Below are positions 8,394-17,559 of a stretch of DNA of 64,000 bases, one piece after another. Under the pieces are notes generated by a model. The model was not told the origin of the DNA. It searched no databases and saw only the letters and a program-made list of their open reading frames with translations. The translations under genes and the position numbers were made by a program. The number at the start of each line of letters is the position of its first letter. Position 1 is the first letter of the stretch. The stretch covers positions 248,001 to 312,000 of the forward strand of contig NZ_ABLD01000002.1 in the NCBI RefSeq assembly GCF_000172415.1. Reading direction: 5' to 3'. Source of the stretch: Paraburkholderia graminis C4D1M. Lineage in GTDB: Bacteria; Pseudomonadota; Gammaproteobacteria; Burkholderiales; Burkholderiaceae.

Positions 8394-8808
8394 ATATTTG
8401 CTCCAGTTACCTGCTTCTCAGTGTGTGGTGAAGGCAGTCGTACCCTCTTGTGTATCGATAATCTCCATGCTCCGCGTTTGCTGCAATTCGATCGCACGCA
8501 CAACGCAGCCGACGCGCGCCTTTGCGACCGTGCAAACGTCAAGGTCGCTACCGCGGCAAGCGCAAGAAACGGCAAAATCGTTGCGTTCACTACCGACCAG
8601 CCGAAGCGCGCCAGCATCTGTCCGCGCCCAGCGATCGAGCGTGGTGGCATCGGATCGTATTGATAGGGCTGCTGAGGCCCCAATCGTCGCATTAACGGCA
8701 TTGGCTGAAATGACAATTTCGCGTCAGTTCCTGCCTACTGCTCCCGGCGTCTTGTCTACACCGCGGCCTTCTTCGCTCAACAGATTTCTGCAATTTTTCG
8801 CCACTTCG
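8394..8808. other. Gap with at most a degenerate membrane ORF
   Basis: About 415 bases upstream of the carbonic anhydrase gene. A minus-strand frame (8324-8716) encodes one hydrophobic stretch (SVVNATILPFLALAAVATLTF) but then becomes Arg/Ser-rich and runs into the anhydrase coding region, so I do not call it a gene; it may be a decayed small membrane protein. Confidence 0.35.
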
Positions 8809-9636
8809 TCATAGCCCACGACAGATGCTGGCGAACATCATGGGATCCTTGAGAAGAGGCGCCGTCCCGGGGGACACGGCGATCCAGATCCCCATGACGC
8901 ACAAGAAGGAAGCAATCGGAGTTGCCAGCTTCTGGCCCTTCGGCAGGACTTTTTCGGCGAACATGAACAGCGTCAGCAACGCCATCCAGGTCAGGCTCAT
9001 TGCGCCGACAGCGAACATCACTGCCATGAGCGCCCAGCAACAACCGACACAAACCAGTCCATGCCGGAAGCCCATCGTGACAGCACCGAAATTGCCTTCC
9101 CGCCAGTAGCGCGCGAAAAACGAGAGAGGCGTGCGGCATCCCGTCAGGCAAACCTGCTTGAGGGACGAGACCTGAAAGAGACCCGCAATGATCAGCACCG
9201 AGCCGGCCAGCGACGGTCCTGCGCGATTCCACGCGATCATCTCCGGGCTGACTGCCCGAATGGCCAGGTCCAGAAGATAGGCCCCAAGGCCGTAGGCGAC
9301 CCAGGCTATGCCGTAGCCGGCGACAAAGCTGGTCATGACGCTCGGACGCGCGGCGGATGCCCTGTCGCGCGACCTGAGCACCGCAGCGAACGCTGCAATG
9401 TAGTTGAGTTCGGACGGTAGCATCATTGCGGTCAGCATCACCACCCAGCCTGCGAGAAAGACCGGCAGATTGTGCAGCGGCGTTCCCGGCCCTTCGTCCA
9501 TGCCGCCCATGAGCACTAGCGCGCAGAGCCAGGCCGAAAGGCTGAGTGCCAGGACGGCCATCGTCCAGCCGAGGGCCGGCTGTCCCCGTCCCAGAGCGGA
9601 CGCTGCAGATCGCGAAGCGGACAGTACGGCTCTCAT
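8809..9636 (-). CDS. DUF2182 integral membrane protein
   Basis: A 275-residue multi-pass membrane protein with about seven hydrophobic segments. It has the family hallmarks: WVVMLTAMMLPSE in the second segment, TGCRTPLSFF, and HGLVCVGCCWALM with a Cys-Gly-Cys-Cys cluster, which led to its description as a predicted metal-binding membrane protein. Function is not established. Its start overlaps the end of the DUF1326 gene by four bases (ATGA), so the two are co-translated. Known genomes often pair DUF1326 with DUF2182, which supports a joint role. Confidence 0.88.
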   Translation of the reverse strand: MRAVLSASRSAASALGRGQPALGWTMAVLALSLSAWLCALVLMGGMDEGPGTPLHNLPVFLAGWVVMLTAMMLPSELNYIAAFAAVLRSRDRASAARPSVMTSFVAGYGIAWVAYGLGAYLLDLAIRAVSPEMIAWNRAGPSLAGSVLIIAGLFQVSSLKQVCLTGCRTPLSFFARYWREGNFGAVTMGFRHGLVCVGCCWALMAVMFAVGAMSLTWMALLTLFMFAEKVLPKGQKLATPIASFLCVMGIWIAVSPGTAPLLKDPMMFASICRGL

Positions 9637-10307
9637 GGCGCGTCCGGTCCATGCCAGTTGAACGGGATATGCTTGCTGGCCTGACCGGCCGGGATGTTCT
9701 GATCAAAGCCGAACGCCTTCCAGCGGCCCGCCACGCTCTTGCCCCAGGTCACCGGGGCGTCGGTCGGACCGACCTCGCTCCCCGGCGGGTTGTAGCTCTG
9801 GAGACGTTTCGTCGGATCGGAGGTCGGGCCGCTCATGGCCCTGCCGCTCGCCTCGACCTTGTCTTCGACCGCCACGCTCCACCGTTCGAGCGCACTGTCG
9901 ACCTCGACTGAAATGTTGGCAAACTCGACGCCCTTGATTCCGCTCACATGTGTCGGCACGAACTGCTTCATCCACCCCCCGGCCTGGCCGGTGAAGATCG
10001 CCACCAGCGCCTGCCGCTGGTCCTCGTCGGCTGCGGCGTCGAAGAACACGCCGGGGTTCAGCATCGCGCCGTCCCAGAGATTCCCGGTAAATCCGGCAAT
10101 CAGGACAACCTTAAGGCCCGCCATCTGCGTCGCGCCGTAGTGCCCCTCATTGATCCTGTAGGCCCAAAGCACCTCGCAATGATTATTGGTTGGAGGCTGG
10201 GCGAAGGTGCAAGGACACGGCGAATTGCACGAGCACACGTCGAACCACTCACCGGCGATCTGCCATTCTGGAATCACATCGATGTTTTCAGATATCTGGT
10301 CTGTCAT
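9633..10307 (-). CDS. DUF1326 domain-containing protein
   Basis: A 224-residue soluble protein. Near the N-terminus is the invariant CSCNSPCPCTF cluster (Cys25, 27, 31, 33), likely a metal or redox site. The rest fits DUF1326 in length and in the central IAGFTGNLWDG and FVPTHVSGIKGVEF segments. I chose the ATG at 10307 because AAGGG lies just before it; an ATG at 10331 would add eight residues. It is the first gene of a two-gene unit with DUF2182 and is divergent from the second GlxA-type regulator, which probably controls it. No biochemical role is known to me. Confidence 0.88.
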   Translation of the reverse strand: MTDQISENIDVIPEWQIAGEWFDVCSCNSPCPCTFAQPPTNNHCEVLWAYRINEGHYGATQMAGLKVVLIAGFTGNLWDGAMLNPGVFFDAAADEDQRQALVAIFTGQAGGWMKQFVPTHVSGIKGVEFANISVEVDSALERWSVAVEDKVEASGRAMSGPTSDPTKRLQSYNPPGSEVGPTDAPVTWGKSVAGRWKAFGFDQNIPAGQASKHIPFNWHGPDAP

Positions 10308-10411
10308 TGCCTGCCCTTCTGGCTGATCCAAGAAATTGTCTGGACATCATGAGCCTGACGCCTGATCATCATCAGTGGCGAAATCGACATTAACCAAGGC
10401 AATATCGACAT

Positions 10412-11392
10412 ATGGCGTCACATCCTCCAATCGAAATCGGCATCGTCGAATTTCCAGGCGCGCAGCTTGCAGCCATACATGGCTTGATTGATTTATTTGA
10501 GGTTGCAGAGCGGTTCGCCGCGCAGCATCACAAAGAGCAAACGGCCTTCCTTAGGGTGAGCCAATGGCGTCCTGATGCGCCGGGCAAAGCTCCAGTCAGA
10601 AGCCACAACATTGCCAGGGACGCTAACAGATCACCCGCAGTGCTCATATTGCCGCCGCGCCTTGGCGGACCGCTGTCACGGGAAGACGCAGTGCCATTCG
10701 TTGACTGGCTGCTGAGCCATCATCGTGCGGGGGCAACGCTCGCCTCCATCTGCGGAGGCGCGTTTCTGCTGGGTGAAACTGGCCTTCTGGCCGGACGATC
10801 GGCGACGACGCATTGGGCTCATGCAGAGATATTCCGGCAGCGGTTTCCCGATGCACGTCTGGATACCGACAAGCTCGTCATCGATGACGGCGATATCATC
10901 TGCGCCGGGGGAATGATGGCGTGGATTGACCTTGGTTTAAAACTGGTCGACCGTTTTTTAGGGCCGACCATCATGGCCGAGACTGCGCGCTTTTTGCTGG
11001 TGGATCCTCCCGGCCGCGAGCAACGCTACTACAGCGTTTTTTCTCCCAACCTGACCCATGGCGATGCCGCCGTGCTGAAAGTCCAACATTGGCTTCAGGC
11101 CACCGGGGCGAAAGATATGGCTCTCGCATCGCTCGTCTCGCGAGCCGGATTGGAAGAACGGACCTTCCTGCGGCGATTTCGAAAGGCGACCGGCCTGACA
11201 GCCATCGACTACTGTCAGAGGCTACGCGTTGGAAAGGCGCGCGAGATGCTCCAGTTCAGTAATTTGCCTGCGGAGACAATTGCCTGGGAGGTCGGTTACG
11301 GCGACGCGGGGGCGTTCCGCAAGATTTTCAACAGGGTTACAGGGCTCACACCGGGCGAATATCGTCGACGATTTAGCGTAAACCGACTCTAG
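10412..11392 (+). CDS. GlxA-type transcriptional regulator (DJ-1/PfpI plus AraC)
   Basis: A 326-residue regulator. The N-terminal DJ-1/PfpI-like domain contains the elbow Cys in ASICGGAFLLGETG and GRSATTHWAHAE. The C-terminal AraC domain has both helix-turn-helix units (MALASLVSRAGLEERTFLRRF and PAETIAWEVGYGDAGAFRKIF, then GLTPGEYRRRF). It is divergent from DUF1326-DUF2182, about 105 bases away. It shares its layout with the regulator at 5266 but not high identity, so the two are paralogues rather than a recent duplication. Confidence 0.92.
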   Translation: MASHPPIEIGIVEFPGAQLAAIHGLIDLFEVAERFAAQHHKEQTAFLRVSQWRPDAPGKAPVRSHNIARDANRSPAVLILPPRLGGPLSREDAVPFVDWLLSHHRAGATLASICGGAFLLGETGLLAGRSATTHWAHAEIFRQRFPDARLDTDKLVIDDGDIICAGGMMAWIDLGLKLVDRFLGPTIMAETARFLLVDPPGREQRYYSVFSPNLTHGDAAVLKVQHWLQATGAKDMALASLVSRAGLEERTFLRRFRKATGLTAIDYCQRLRVGKAREMLQFSNLPAETIAWEVGYGDAGAFRKIFNRVTGLTPGEYRRRFSVNRL

Positions 11393-11487
11393 AGCCGGGG
11401 ATCCATAAACGGGATTCACGGCACGGGATGTAATTCGCTTTCCCGTGATCGGGAAGAAGTGGCTTGTCACAGCGTCGCGGAACGGGA

Positions 11488-11730
11488 TCATCGCGACGCC
11501 GACCCGCGCTCGGCGTTCGCCGCATTCATATCCTGGACGGACATCGGCCTGGCTGGCACCGCAATGATGCCTCTGAGCCCTTTGATGCACCGGTTGGCAG
11601 GAGTGCTAGATAACGCCCGGTTTCATGGTTCGCGACGAATTCGATTCGATCGCCAGTGGCAAGTCCGAGCTGGTTGCGCACTCCCGGAGGAATCCTAACG
11701 CATCTATTCAACCGCAGTTGCTGATGTCAT
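11488..11730 (-). pseudogene. Frameshifted AbrB/MazE-type antitoxin relic
   Basis: Three pieces in different frames line up with an AbrB-like antitoxin: the start MTSATA, the swapped-hairpin core RIPPGVRNQLGLATGDRIEFV, and the tail GLRGIIAVPARPMSVQDMNAA ending at a TGA (11490-11488). The core shifts frame once before and once after, so no full-length product can be made. The toxin that normally follows (often a PIN-domain VapC) is absent; the GlxA-type gene lies there in the opposite orientation. This is a dead toxin-antitoxin locus. Confidence 0.7.
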
Positions 11731-11734
11731 AGCG

Positions 11735-12226
11735 GGCCTTCCGGCCCCTGCCCTGCTCGATGCGCAGAGTCATACGTTGGCTGTCGACGTCTCCGACCTT
11801 CAGCCGCCATTTCGCTGACGCGTAGCCCGGTGCCATAGGCGACCGAGAGGGCCGTCTGGTGCTCGAAGTTGCCTGTTGCGGCGATCAGCCGCCCACTCCC
11901 TGGGGACGGAGCACAACGGGCAGTGTGCGGGGCACGCGCACGGGTTGCATCCGGGCCATCAATTCCGCTTCGTGGAGCGTGGTCTCGAAGAAAAACTTCA
12001 GCCCGGTGATCGCGGAGTTCAACGACGCCGGTGACGTGCCGTGATCGATGCAGCTGGTAACCCCGCAGGTCCCGACGGTGGAAGTATCAGGCGAGCGTCC
12101 AAGGTATCGGCAGAACTCGCGCACGGTGCGCTGATAGTTGGCCTGCGTCTTAGGGGAAAGCTGGCGCATGCGCTGGTCGTCGATCATGCGCTGACGCAGC
12201 GGGCTGCCGTTCGGTTGGCAGGTCAT
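11735..12226 (-). pseudogene. Degraded site-specific integrase of the IS91-associated type
   Basis: The N-terminal SAM-like domain is visible (SPLRQRMIDDQRMRQLSPKTQANYQRTVREFCRYLGRSPDT), then frame changes, then DHGTSPAS and ITGLKFFFETTLHEAELMARMQPVRVPRTLPVVL. A last piece in another frame, YASAKWRLKVGDVDSQRMTLRIEQGRGRKARY, matches the start of the catalytic domain. The rest, including the catalytic His-Arg and Tyr boxes, is lost. This tyrosine recombinase type normally accompanies IS91-like transposons. The start used is the ATG at 12226. Confidence 0.7.
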
Positions 12227-12625
12227 GATTCGGCTCCTGCTGGGGAACGAGGCGAATCGCCTCATTCTCCAACATACAGAACCGCGCAGCCGCCCCTCCA
12301 CGAACCACCGCGCTTAGCCGGAGCCCCTACCGCGCGAGCAGTTCCGTTCTTTAACCTACAACGATCCCGCGGGACCGCGCGCACTCAACCGCAGCTTTCA
12401 GGCTACGACGACCATTCGGGCGATCATGTTGGTCGGCGGTTCATCGGCCTAAACCGACGGTGGCCGATCAGGAAGGTGCGGCCGCTACAGGTCGCTCTGC
12501 CGACATTCGCGACTACATGTCCGCGAATGTCAGCTTTCGATATTGACGAATGAGTCTTCTCGACCCGAAGCAGTCTGTCGCAACTCTCCAGAGCGGACGC
12601 TCAACCGGCCTTCGTTGGGTATAAA
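12227..12625. other. Gap, no gene recognised
   Basis: About 400 bases between the dead integrase and the truncated DUF6188-like gene. A plus-strand frame covers much of it but looks like the complement of the integrase region and has no ribosome site or family match. It probably represents old transposon sequence. Confidence 0.4.
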
Positions 12626-12939
12626 TCAAACGGCAATAACCGCCACAATTCCTTGTGAGGTATGAAGGACATACGATTCGAGACCGTCTAGGTCGGGAAC
12701 GACTCGAACGATCAAGTCACTCTCCATGGCCAACGTCAGTACTTTCTGTTCGTCGAACGTTGCATCGACAACAAGTTGATTCAAGCAGCGCTGCAGACAG
12801 CTACTGGACTGCGGGGAATTCGCGCTGCCGATGATTTCGCCTTCCGAGTGTTGTAAAGAAAAGCCGCATTGGATCAAAATCCATCCGCTCCCACTATCGC
12901 GGCACCCGCGGCCAAACTCCATCGAAACTGACGCTGGAT
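12626..12939 (-). pseudogene. Hypothetical protein gene cut by the IS21 element (DUF6188-like)
   Basis: The minus-strand frame contains GSGWILIQCGFSLQHSEGEIIGS, then DEQKVLTLAMESDLIVRVVPDLDGLESYVLHTSQGIVAVI. A G-W-x-I strand pattern, then LT-x-x-F/M-x-x-D/G-x-x-I/L-x-V-x-P-D, then E-x-Y/W fits small DUF6188-type proteins of unknown function that often sit near contact-dependent toxin systems. Upstream coding sequence stops at the IS21 end (12940), and the other side of the element does not obviously continue it, so the 5' end may be lost. The family assignment is tentative. Confidence 0.5.
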
Positions 12940-13041
12940 TGTTGATTTGCACTGAATCCTGACCCACCCTACGCAGTAATTTGCATCGAATATTGACCCA
13001 CGTAGAACACTGACCTGCTCGGGAACGGGCAGGGGAACGGA

Positions 13042-14568
13042 GTGATCGACGTGGCTATATTGAGCATCATCCGACGCTGGCACTTTCGCGATCATGTCTC
13101 GTTGCGCGAGATTGCCAAACGACTGGGCGTGTCGAGAAACACGGTCCGGCGTTACATTCGGGCCGGTACGGTCCTGCCCGCCTATCCGGAACGACACAGT
13201 CCCAGCAAGCTCGACGGGTTCGCTGCGAAGCTCTCGAGCTGGCTGAAGACCGAAGCGAACCGGCCCCGCAAGCAGCGAAGAACCCTGAAGCAGATCCACG
13301 CAGATCTGTGCGCGCTCGGCTTCACCGGCTCTTACGACCGGGTGGCGGCGTTCGCTCGGCGCTGGCGGCAGGAGCAGCACGAGCAGGCAAAGACAACGGG
13401 ACGGGGAACGTTCGTGCCGCTGCGGTTTGCCGCTGGCGAAGCGTTCCAGTTTGACTGGAGCGAGGACTGGGCCGTTATCAATGGCGAGCGCACCAAGCTG
13501 CAGGTCGCACAGCTCAAGCTCAGCCATAGCCGCGCCTTCTTCCTGCGCGCCTACCTGCTTCAGACTCACGAGATGCTGTTCGACGCGCACTATCACGCGT
13601 TCGTCGCCTGGGGCGGCATTCCACGCCGCGGCATCTATGACAACATGAAGACCGCCGTTGACAGAGTGCGACCCGGCAAGGTGCGCGAGGTCAACGCGCG
13701 CTTCAGCGCGATGGTTAGTCACTACCTGTTTGACGCCGAGTTCTGCAATGTCGCCTCGGGCTGGGAGAAGGGGCAGATAGAGAAGAACGTCCAGGACAGC
13801 CGTCACCGGCTTTGGCAGAAAGCGCCGGCGTTCGGCTCGCTCGCCGCGCTTAACGACTGGCTGGCCGACCAGTGCGTGCTGCTGTGGCAACAGACGCGGC
13901 ACCCGGAGCACGACACGACCATTTGGGATGCGTGGGCGGCCGAGCGTCCACACCTGATGCCGGTGGGCCAGCCATTCGATGGTTTCGTCGAACATACCAA
14001 GCGCGTTTCGCCCACCTGCCTGGTGAACTTCGAGCGCAACCGCTATAGCGTACCGGCGTCGTTTGCCAACCGGCCCATCAGCCTGCGCGTGTATGCCGCA
14101 AAGCTTGTCTTCGTCGCCGGAGGTCAGGTGATCGCCGAGCACGAACGGCGTATCAACCGCAGCCACAACCACGGCGAGACCATCTACGACTGGCGTCACT
14201 ACCTGGCAGTCCTGCAGCGCAAACCGGGAGCGCTTCGCAACGGTGCACCCTTCACCGAGTTTCCAGCTGGCTTCCGCAAGCTGCAGGGCGTGCTGCTCAA
14301 GCGCCCGGGGGGCGACCGGGAGATGGTCGAGATTCTGGCGCTCGTGCTGCTGCACGACGAACAGATGGTGCTCGCTGCCGTCGAGCTGGCATTCGAGGCT
14401 GGCGCGCCGAACAAGCCGACGGTGCTGAACATCCTGAGCCGCCTGCTTGACAGCCCGCCTGTGCCACCGCTGCAGACGCCACAGGCGTTCACGCTGACCG
14501 TCGAGCCGCAGGCCAATGTCGGCCGGTATGATCGGCTAAGAGACCGCGAGGACAATCATGCAGCCTGA
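13042..14568 (+). CDS. istA: IS21 family transposase IstA
   Basis: A 508-residue DDE transposase. The N-terminal helix-turn-helix is [20 protein letters not shown] (about residues 18-37). The catalytic core has FDWSED, then YDNMKTAVD with the second Asp, and later E-K-G-Q-I-E-K-N with the Glu. The C-terminal domain is the IstA type ([33 protein letters not shown]). Translation starts at a GTG with GGGGAACGGA upstream. Its 3' end overlaps the istB start. All catalytic regions are present, so the element is probably active. Confidence 0.95.
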   Translation: MIDVAILSIIRRWHFRDHVSLREIAKRLGVSRNTVRRYIRAGTVLPAYPERHSPSKLDGFAAKLSSWLKTEANRPRKQRRTLKQIHADLCALGFTGSYDRVAAFARRWRQEQHEQAKTTGRGTFVPLRFAAGEAFQFDWSEDWAVINGERTKLQVAQLKLSHSRAFFLRAYLLQTHEMLFDAHYHAFVAWGGIPRRGIYDNMKTAVDRVRPGKVREVNARFSAMVSHYLFDAEFCNVASGWEKGQIEKNVQDSRHRLWQKAPAFGSLAALNDWLADQCVLLWQQTRHPEHDTTIWDAWAAERPHLMPVGQPFDGFVEHTKRVSPTCLVNFERNRYSVPASFANRPISLRVYAAKLVFVAGGQVIAEHERRINRSHNHGETIYDWRHYLAVLQRKPGALRNGAPFTEFPAGFRKLQGVLLKRPGGDREMVEILALVLLHDEQMVLAAVELAFEAGAPNKPTVLNILSRLLDSPPVPPLQTPQAFTLTVEPQANVGRYDRLRDREDNHAA

Positions 14569-15334
14569 CGTGATGATGCAGATGCTCAAGTCACTCAAGC
14601 TGCACGGTATGGCTCAGGCACTGGGCGAGCTCGCCGCTCAGGACTCGCCGGCCTACAAGGCGGCTTCACTGGTGCTTGCCGGATTGCTCAAGGCAGAAAT
14701 TGCAGAACGGGAAGTGCGCTCACTCGCTTACCAGATGAAGGTGGCGCGCTTCCCGGCGTATCGCGATATCGGCGGCTTCGACTTCAGCTGCAGCGATGCC
14801 AACGAGGCGCTGGTGCGGCAGTTGTACGAGTGCGAGTTTATCGACTCGGCGCACAACATCGTCCTGGTGGGCGGACCCGGTACGGGAAAGACGCATCTGG
14901 CAACCGCGATCGGTGTGCAGGCTCTCGAACATCATCGCCGCCGGGTGCGCTTCTTCTCCACCATCGAGCTGGTCAACGCACTCGAACAGGAGAAGCTCGT
15001 GGGCAAGCCCGGACAGCTCGCCACACGACTTATGTATGCCGATCTTGTGGTGCTGGACGAGCTCGGCTATCTGCCCTTCAGCCAGACCGGCGGTGCGTTG
15101 CTGTTCCACCTGCTTAGCAAGCTCTACGAACGAACCAGCATCATCATCACCACCAATCTGAGCTTCGCCGAGTGGGCCAGTGTGTTTGGCGATGCCAAGA
15201 TGACGACCGCGCTGCTCGACCGGCTTACGCACCACTGCCACATTGTAGAAACAGGCAACGATAGCTATCGTTTCAGAAACAGCACGACACAGCCCAAAAA
15301 GGAGAGAAAGAAGACCCAGATACCCACCGAATAA
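14558..15334 (+). CDS. istB: IS21 family helper ATPase IstB
   Basis: A 258-residue AAA+ ATPase that assists IstA. Walker A is [12 protein letters not shown] (about residues 104-115), Walker B is [12 protein letters not shown], and sensor 1 is [12 protein letters not shown]. Its ATG lies 11 bases inside the istA end, so expression is coupled. Length is normal and there is no frame break. In IS21 transposition IstB selects and remodels target DNA for IstA. Confidence 0.96.
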   Translation: MQPDVMMQMLKSLKLHGMAQALGELAAQDSPAYKAASLVLAGLLKAEIAEREVRSLAYQMKVARFPAYRDIGGFDFSCSDANEALVRQLYECEFIDSAHNIVLVGGPGTGKTHLATAIGVQALEHHRRRVRFFSTIELVNALEQEKLVGKPGQLATRLMYADLVVLDELGYLPFSQTGGALLFHLLSKLYERTSIIITTNLSFAEWASVFGDAKMTTALLDRLTHHCHIVETGNDSYRFRNSTTQPKKERKKTQIPTE

Positions 15335-15407
15335 CCCGCAAAGCTGGTCCAACGGGTGGGTCAGAATTCAATGCAAATCGTGGGTCAGGATTCAGTGCAA
15401 ATCAACA

Positions 15408-15721
15408 GTGTAGGGAGGAAAGCGAATCCTGTCGACGTTTCCCCCGCCCGTACAACACAGTCGGCCGCATCAAAGACTATGGGCAGCCTTTACTTTGGTC
15501 GCTGGCCCGCCGCCCGCTTCTTTCTCCCACGAATCTTCGCCCGTAAAGCCTCTGATCCGCCACTACACGACTTACCAAACGGAGGTGCCTGAACCGCCTC
15601 GCACTCATGCTTATCGCGAATTGGATTCATGCGGTCCATTCTGCCGTTACTTGTAGATGGGGGCAATATGCTGTCTACTTATGAGTAAACCTCAAAGATC
15701 AGCGACCGGGAGGACTCAAAG
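15408..15721. other. Gap with the start region of the next gene
   Basis: About 310 bases between the IS21 right end and the small gene at 15722. No gene supported. GGGAGGACT (15709-15717) just before the GTG start at 15722 is a ribosome site. This is the junction between the mobile-rich left part and the core-like rest of the window. Confidence 0.5.
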
Positions 15722-15982
15722 GTGTTTAAACCCTATTCGAACGACGACGACGTGCTCAACATCCAGGGCGACGCCATGACCGTGAGCAACGGCACGACGC
15801 GCGTCGTACTCAACGGCACGCTCGAACTCACGCAGGATCAGCGCGGGCTGAAGGCCGCGCTTGCATTGAAGCAGGCGGTGGATGCGATCGTGGCGGCGTT
15901 GCAGGCGCAGCCGGCGCTGCCCGCGAAAGTGAAAGAGGAACCAGACGCGAAGCCGGGCGTCGTCGATAACCCGTTTCAGTAA
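15722..15982 (+). CDS. Small conserved hypothetical protein
   Basis: An 86-residue soluble protein with GTG start and a GGAGG ribosome site. The first half has a compact beta-type pattern (VLNIQGDAMTVSNGTTRVVLNGTLELT), then a helix (GLKAALALKQAVDAIVAALQAQ), and it ends in a charged tail (KVKEEPDAKPGVVDNPFQ). I recognise no domain; the look is of a Burkholderia-type conserved hypothetical protein. Codon bias is strong and GC-rich, unlike the genes left of the IS21 element. Confidence 0.7.
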   Translation: MFKPYSNDDDVLNIQGDAMTVSNGTTRVVLNGTLELTQDQRGLKAALALKQAVDAIVAALQAQPALPAKVKEEPDAKPGVVDNPFQ

Positions 15983-16164
15983 CGTCTAAAGCGCAGCGTA
16001 GTCGCATGCCGATATGTTTCCGCGACTGCGCCCCAGTTACTTTTTGTCACCAGAGCATCGTCAACTGCTGTCTTCCGGACTGCGTTAAACCGGCAGCGCT
16101 GAACAATTCAGCCGCGATCAGGAATCCAAACAGGAATCCACCGGTTCAACAAGGAGTCAAAACC

Positions 16165-16551
16165 ATGAAGACGCTTTTCGCCGCTCTCGCTTCCGCTCTG
16201 CTCGTGTCGACCGCTTTCGCTCAAACGGCGGCACCCGCAGCGTCTCAATCCGCGCAGCCCGCGCAAACGCAGCCCGCCGGCCAGGCGAATCTGAAGGCAA
16301 GCACCGCCGTGCAAACCGGCGCGTCGGACGACAGCGCGGCCACGGCCAAAGCGCCTTCGGCAACGACTGCAACGACCGCGAAGTCGCATGTGAAGACGTC
16401 CTCGAAGCACGTCACGAAGAAGCATAAAGCCGTGAAGAAGACGCCGGCCGATTCGAGCGCTGCGAAAACGAAAACGGACGGCACGCAGCAGACCAGCACC
16501 GCGCCGGTGAACGCCGACGGCACAAAGACCGGCACGACCAAAACGCAATAA
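16165..16551 (+). CDS. Secreted Ala/Thr/Lys-rich low-complexity protein
   Basis: A 128-residue protein with a clear signal peptide (MKTLFAALASALLVSTAFA, cleavage before QTAA) and AAGGAG about eight bases before the ATG. The mature part is Ala-, Thr-, Ser- and Lys-rich with a basic block (KSHVKTSSKHVTKKHKAVKK) and no Cys or domain, so it is probably a disordered periplasmic protein. A strong terminator lies about 90 bases downstream. Function unknown. Confidence 0.75.
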   Translation: MKTLFAALASALLVSTAFAQTAAPAASQSAQPAQTQPAGQANLKASTAVQTGASDDSAATAKAPSATTATTAKSHVKTSSKHVTKKHKAVKKTPADSSAAKTKTDGTQQTSTAPVNADGTKTGTTKTQ

Positions 16552-16638
16552 CACGTGTACGGTTTCGGCGCGCACCGGCCACGCATGTATTAAAAGCTAG
16601 AAGCAGATAATCGAAGCCGGGCGGAGCCGTTCAGGGAG

Positions 16639-16666
16639 GGGCGAATCGTATGATTCGCCCTTTTTT
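16639..16666 (+). terminator. Rho-independent terminator
   Basis: A perfect 9-base stem, gggcgaatc (16639-16647) with gattcgccc (16652-16660), a 4-base loop, then six T. It ends the transcript of the secreted protein gene. Confidence 0.9.
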
Positions 16667-16735
16667 CATGGGGTTTTTCAGCGGGGCAATGGTTGTGATG
16701 GCAATCGCGCTATGCCTGCACATGCGCGCACGCCA

Positions 16736-17449
16736 TTAATCCTGTTTCGCGTTCGACTGCGCAAACTCGGCAAGCCTGCGTGCATCGACAATTTCTATTT
16801 CCGCATAGCCGAGCTTCAACGCGCCCTGCGTTTCAAACTGCTTCAGCACCTGATTGATGGTTTGCCGCGACAGCGCGAGCATCATCGCGAGATCTTCCTG
16901 CGGCACGCCGATAACACGCCGCATGACGCCCGCGTCGCCATAGCCGCCCGCCATCAGCAGCAAGCGCCGCGCGACGCGTTGCGCGGCCGGCAGCAACGCG
17001 GCTTCTTCTATTGCATCGAAGGCGAGACGCAGCTTTTGCGTGAGCAGCAAGCCGAAGGTGTGCCAATAGGCCGGCGTGCGTTCGAGCAGCGCGGCGAGTG
17101 CGGCGCGCGGCACATGAAACAGTTCGGTTTCGCGCTCGGCATACGCGTCGTGCGTTCGCGGACGATCATCGAACAGCGCGATCTCGCCGAACCAGTTCAC
17201 TGGCTCGATGACAGCAAGCAGCGCTTCCTTGCCGCTCACACTCGCGGCGCCGATCCGCATCAGACCGCTTAGCACGCAATAGAGGCCGTCGTCGGAATCG
17301 CCGCGCGTGAAAAGACGCTCGCCGGCAGCGAGGCGCTCAATTCGCCCGCCGTCGATCAATTGCGTCTGCAACGCGGCCGGCGCCGAGCGAAACCATGCGC
17401 TGCGTGCGAGCCGCGTGGCAAGCTGAGTGGGAGAAAGAGCTTCGGTCAT
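16736..17449 (-). CDS. Crp/Fnr family transcriptional regulator
   Basis: A 237-residue regulator. Residues about 25-140 are a cyclic-nucleotide-binding-type beta-barrel (GERLFTRGDSDDGLYCVLSGLMRIG, then EPVNWFGEIALFDDRPRTHDAYAE). Residues about 165-225 are the winged helix (RRVIGVPQEDLAMMLALSRQTINQVLKQFETQGAL). The N-terminus has no Fnr-type Cys cluster, so iron-sulfur oxygen sensing is unlikely; the cAMP-binding Arg-Ser/Thr pair is not clearly present (RPRTHDA). I start it at MTEALSP (17449) because the longer frame to 17557 has no ribosome site and lacks normal composition. It is divergent from the DUF962 gene. Confidence 0.88.
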   Translation of the reverse strand: MTEALSPTQLATRLARSAWFRSAPAALQTQLIDGGRIERLAAGERLFTRGDSDDGLYCVLSGLMRIGAASVSGKEALLAVIEPVNWFGEIALFDDRPRTHDAYAERETELFHVPRAALAALLERTPAYWHTFGLLLTQKLRLAFDAIEEAALLPAAQRVARRLLLMAGGYGDAGVMRRVIGVPQEDLAMMLALSRQTINQVLKQFETQGALKLGYAEIEIVDARRLAEFAQSNAKQD

Positions 17450-17559
17450 TGAATATGAATCGCGCCAGTGCGGACTGCCGATTGTCGATTGTCGGCTACC
17501 CGATGGTTTCAAATTTCGATCGCCGCGATTATGCTGACTTTGACCGAGGAGCGGCATCC

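Larger units (their letters stand above)
12940..15407 (+). mobile_element. IS21-family insertion sequence, intact
   Basis: A 2468-base element with perfect 27-base terminal inverted repeats (12940-12966 and 15381-15407, starting TGTTGATTTGC on the left). Inside each is a second related inverted copy (about 12979-13002 and 15358-15380), the multiple terminal repeat pattern of IS21. It contains istA and istB, both full length. The flanks (left ...gctggat, right gtgtagg...) show no target duplication of 4-8 bases, so either the flank was rearranged after insertion or recombination between two copies produced this junction. It interrupts the gene to its left. Confidence 0.93.

Noticed and set aside
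8324..8716. 130-codon minus-strand ORF with one hydrophobic stretch
   Set aside because: It overlaps the carbonic anhydrase gene and its second half is low-quality; too weak to call a gene.
12874..14355. 493-codon minus-strand open frame
   Set aside because: Shadow of istA, which has clear transposase motifs.
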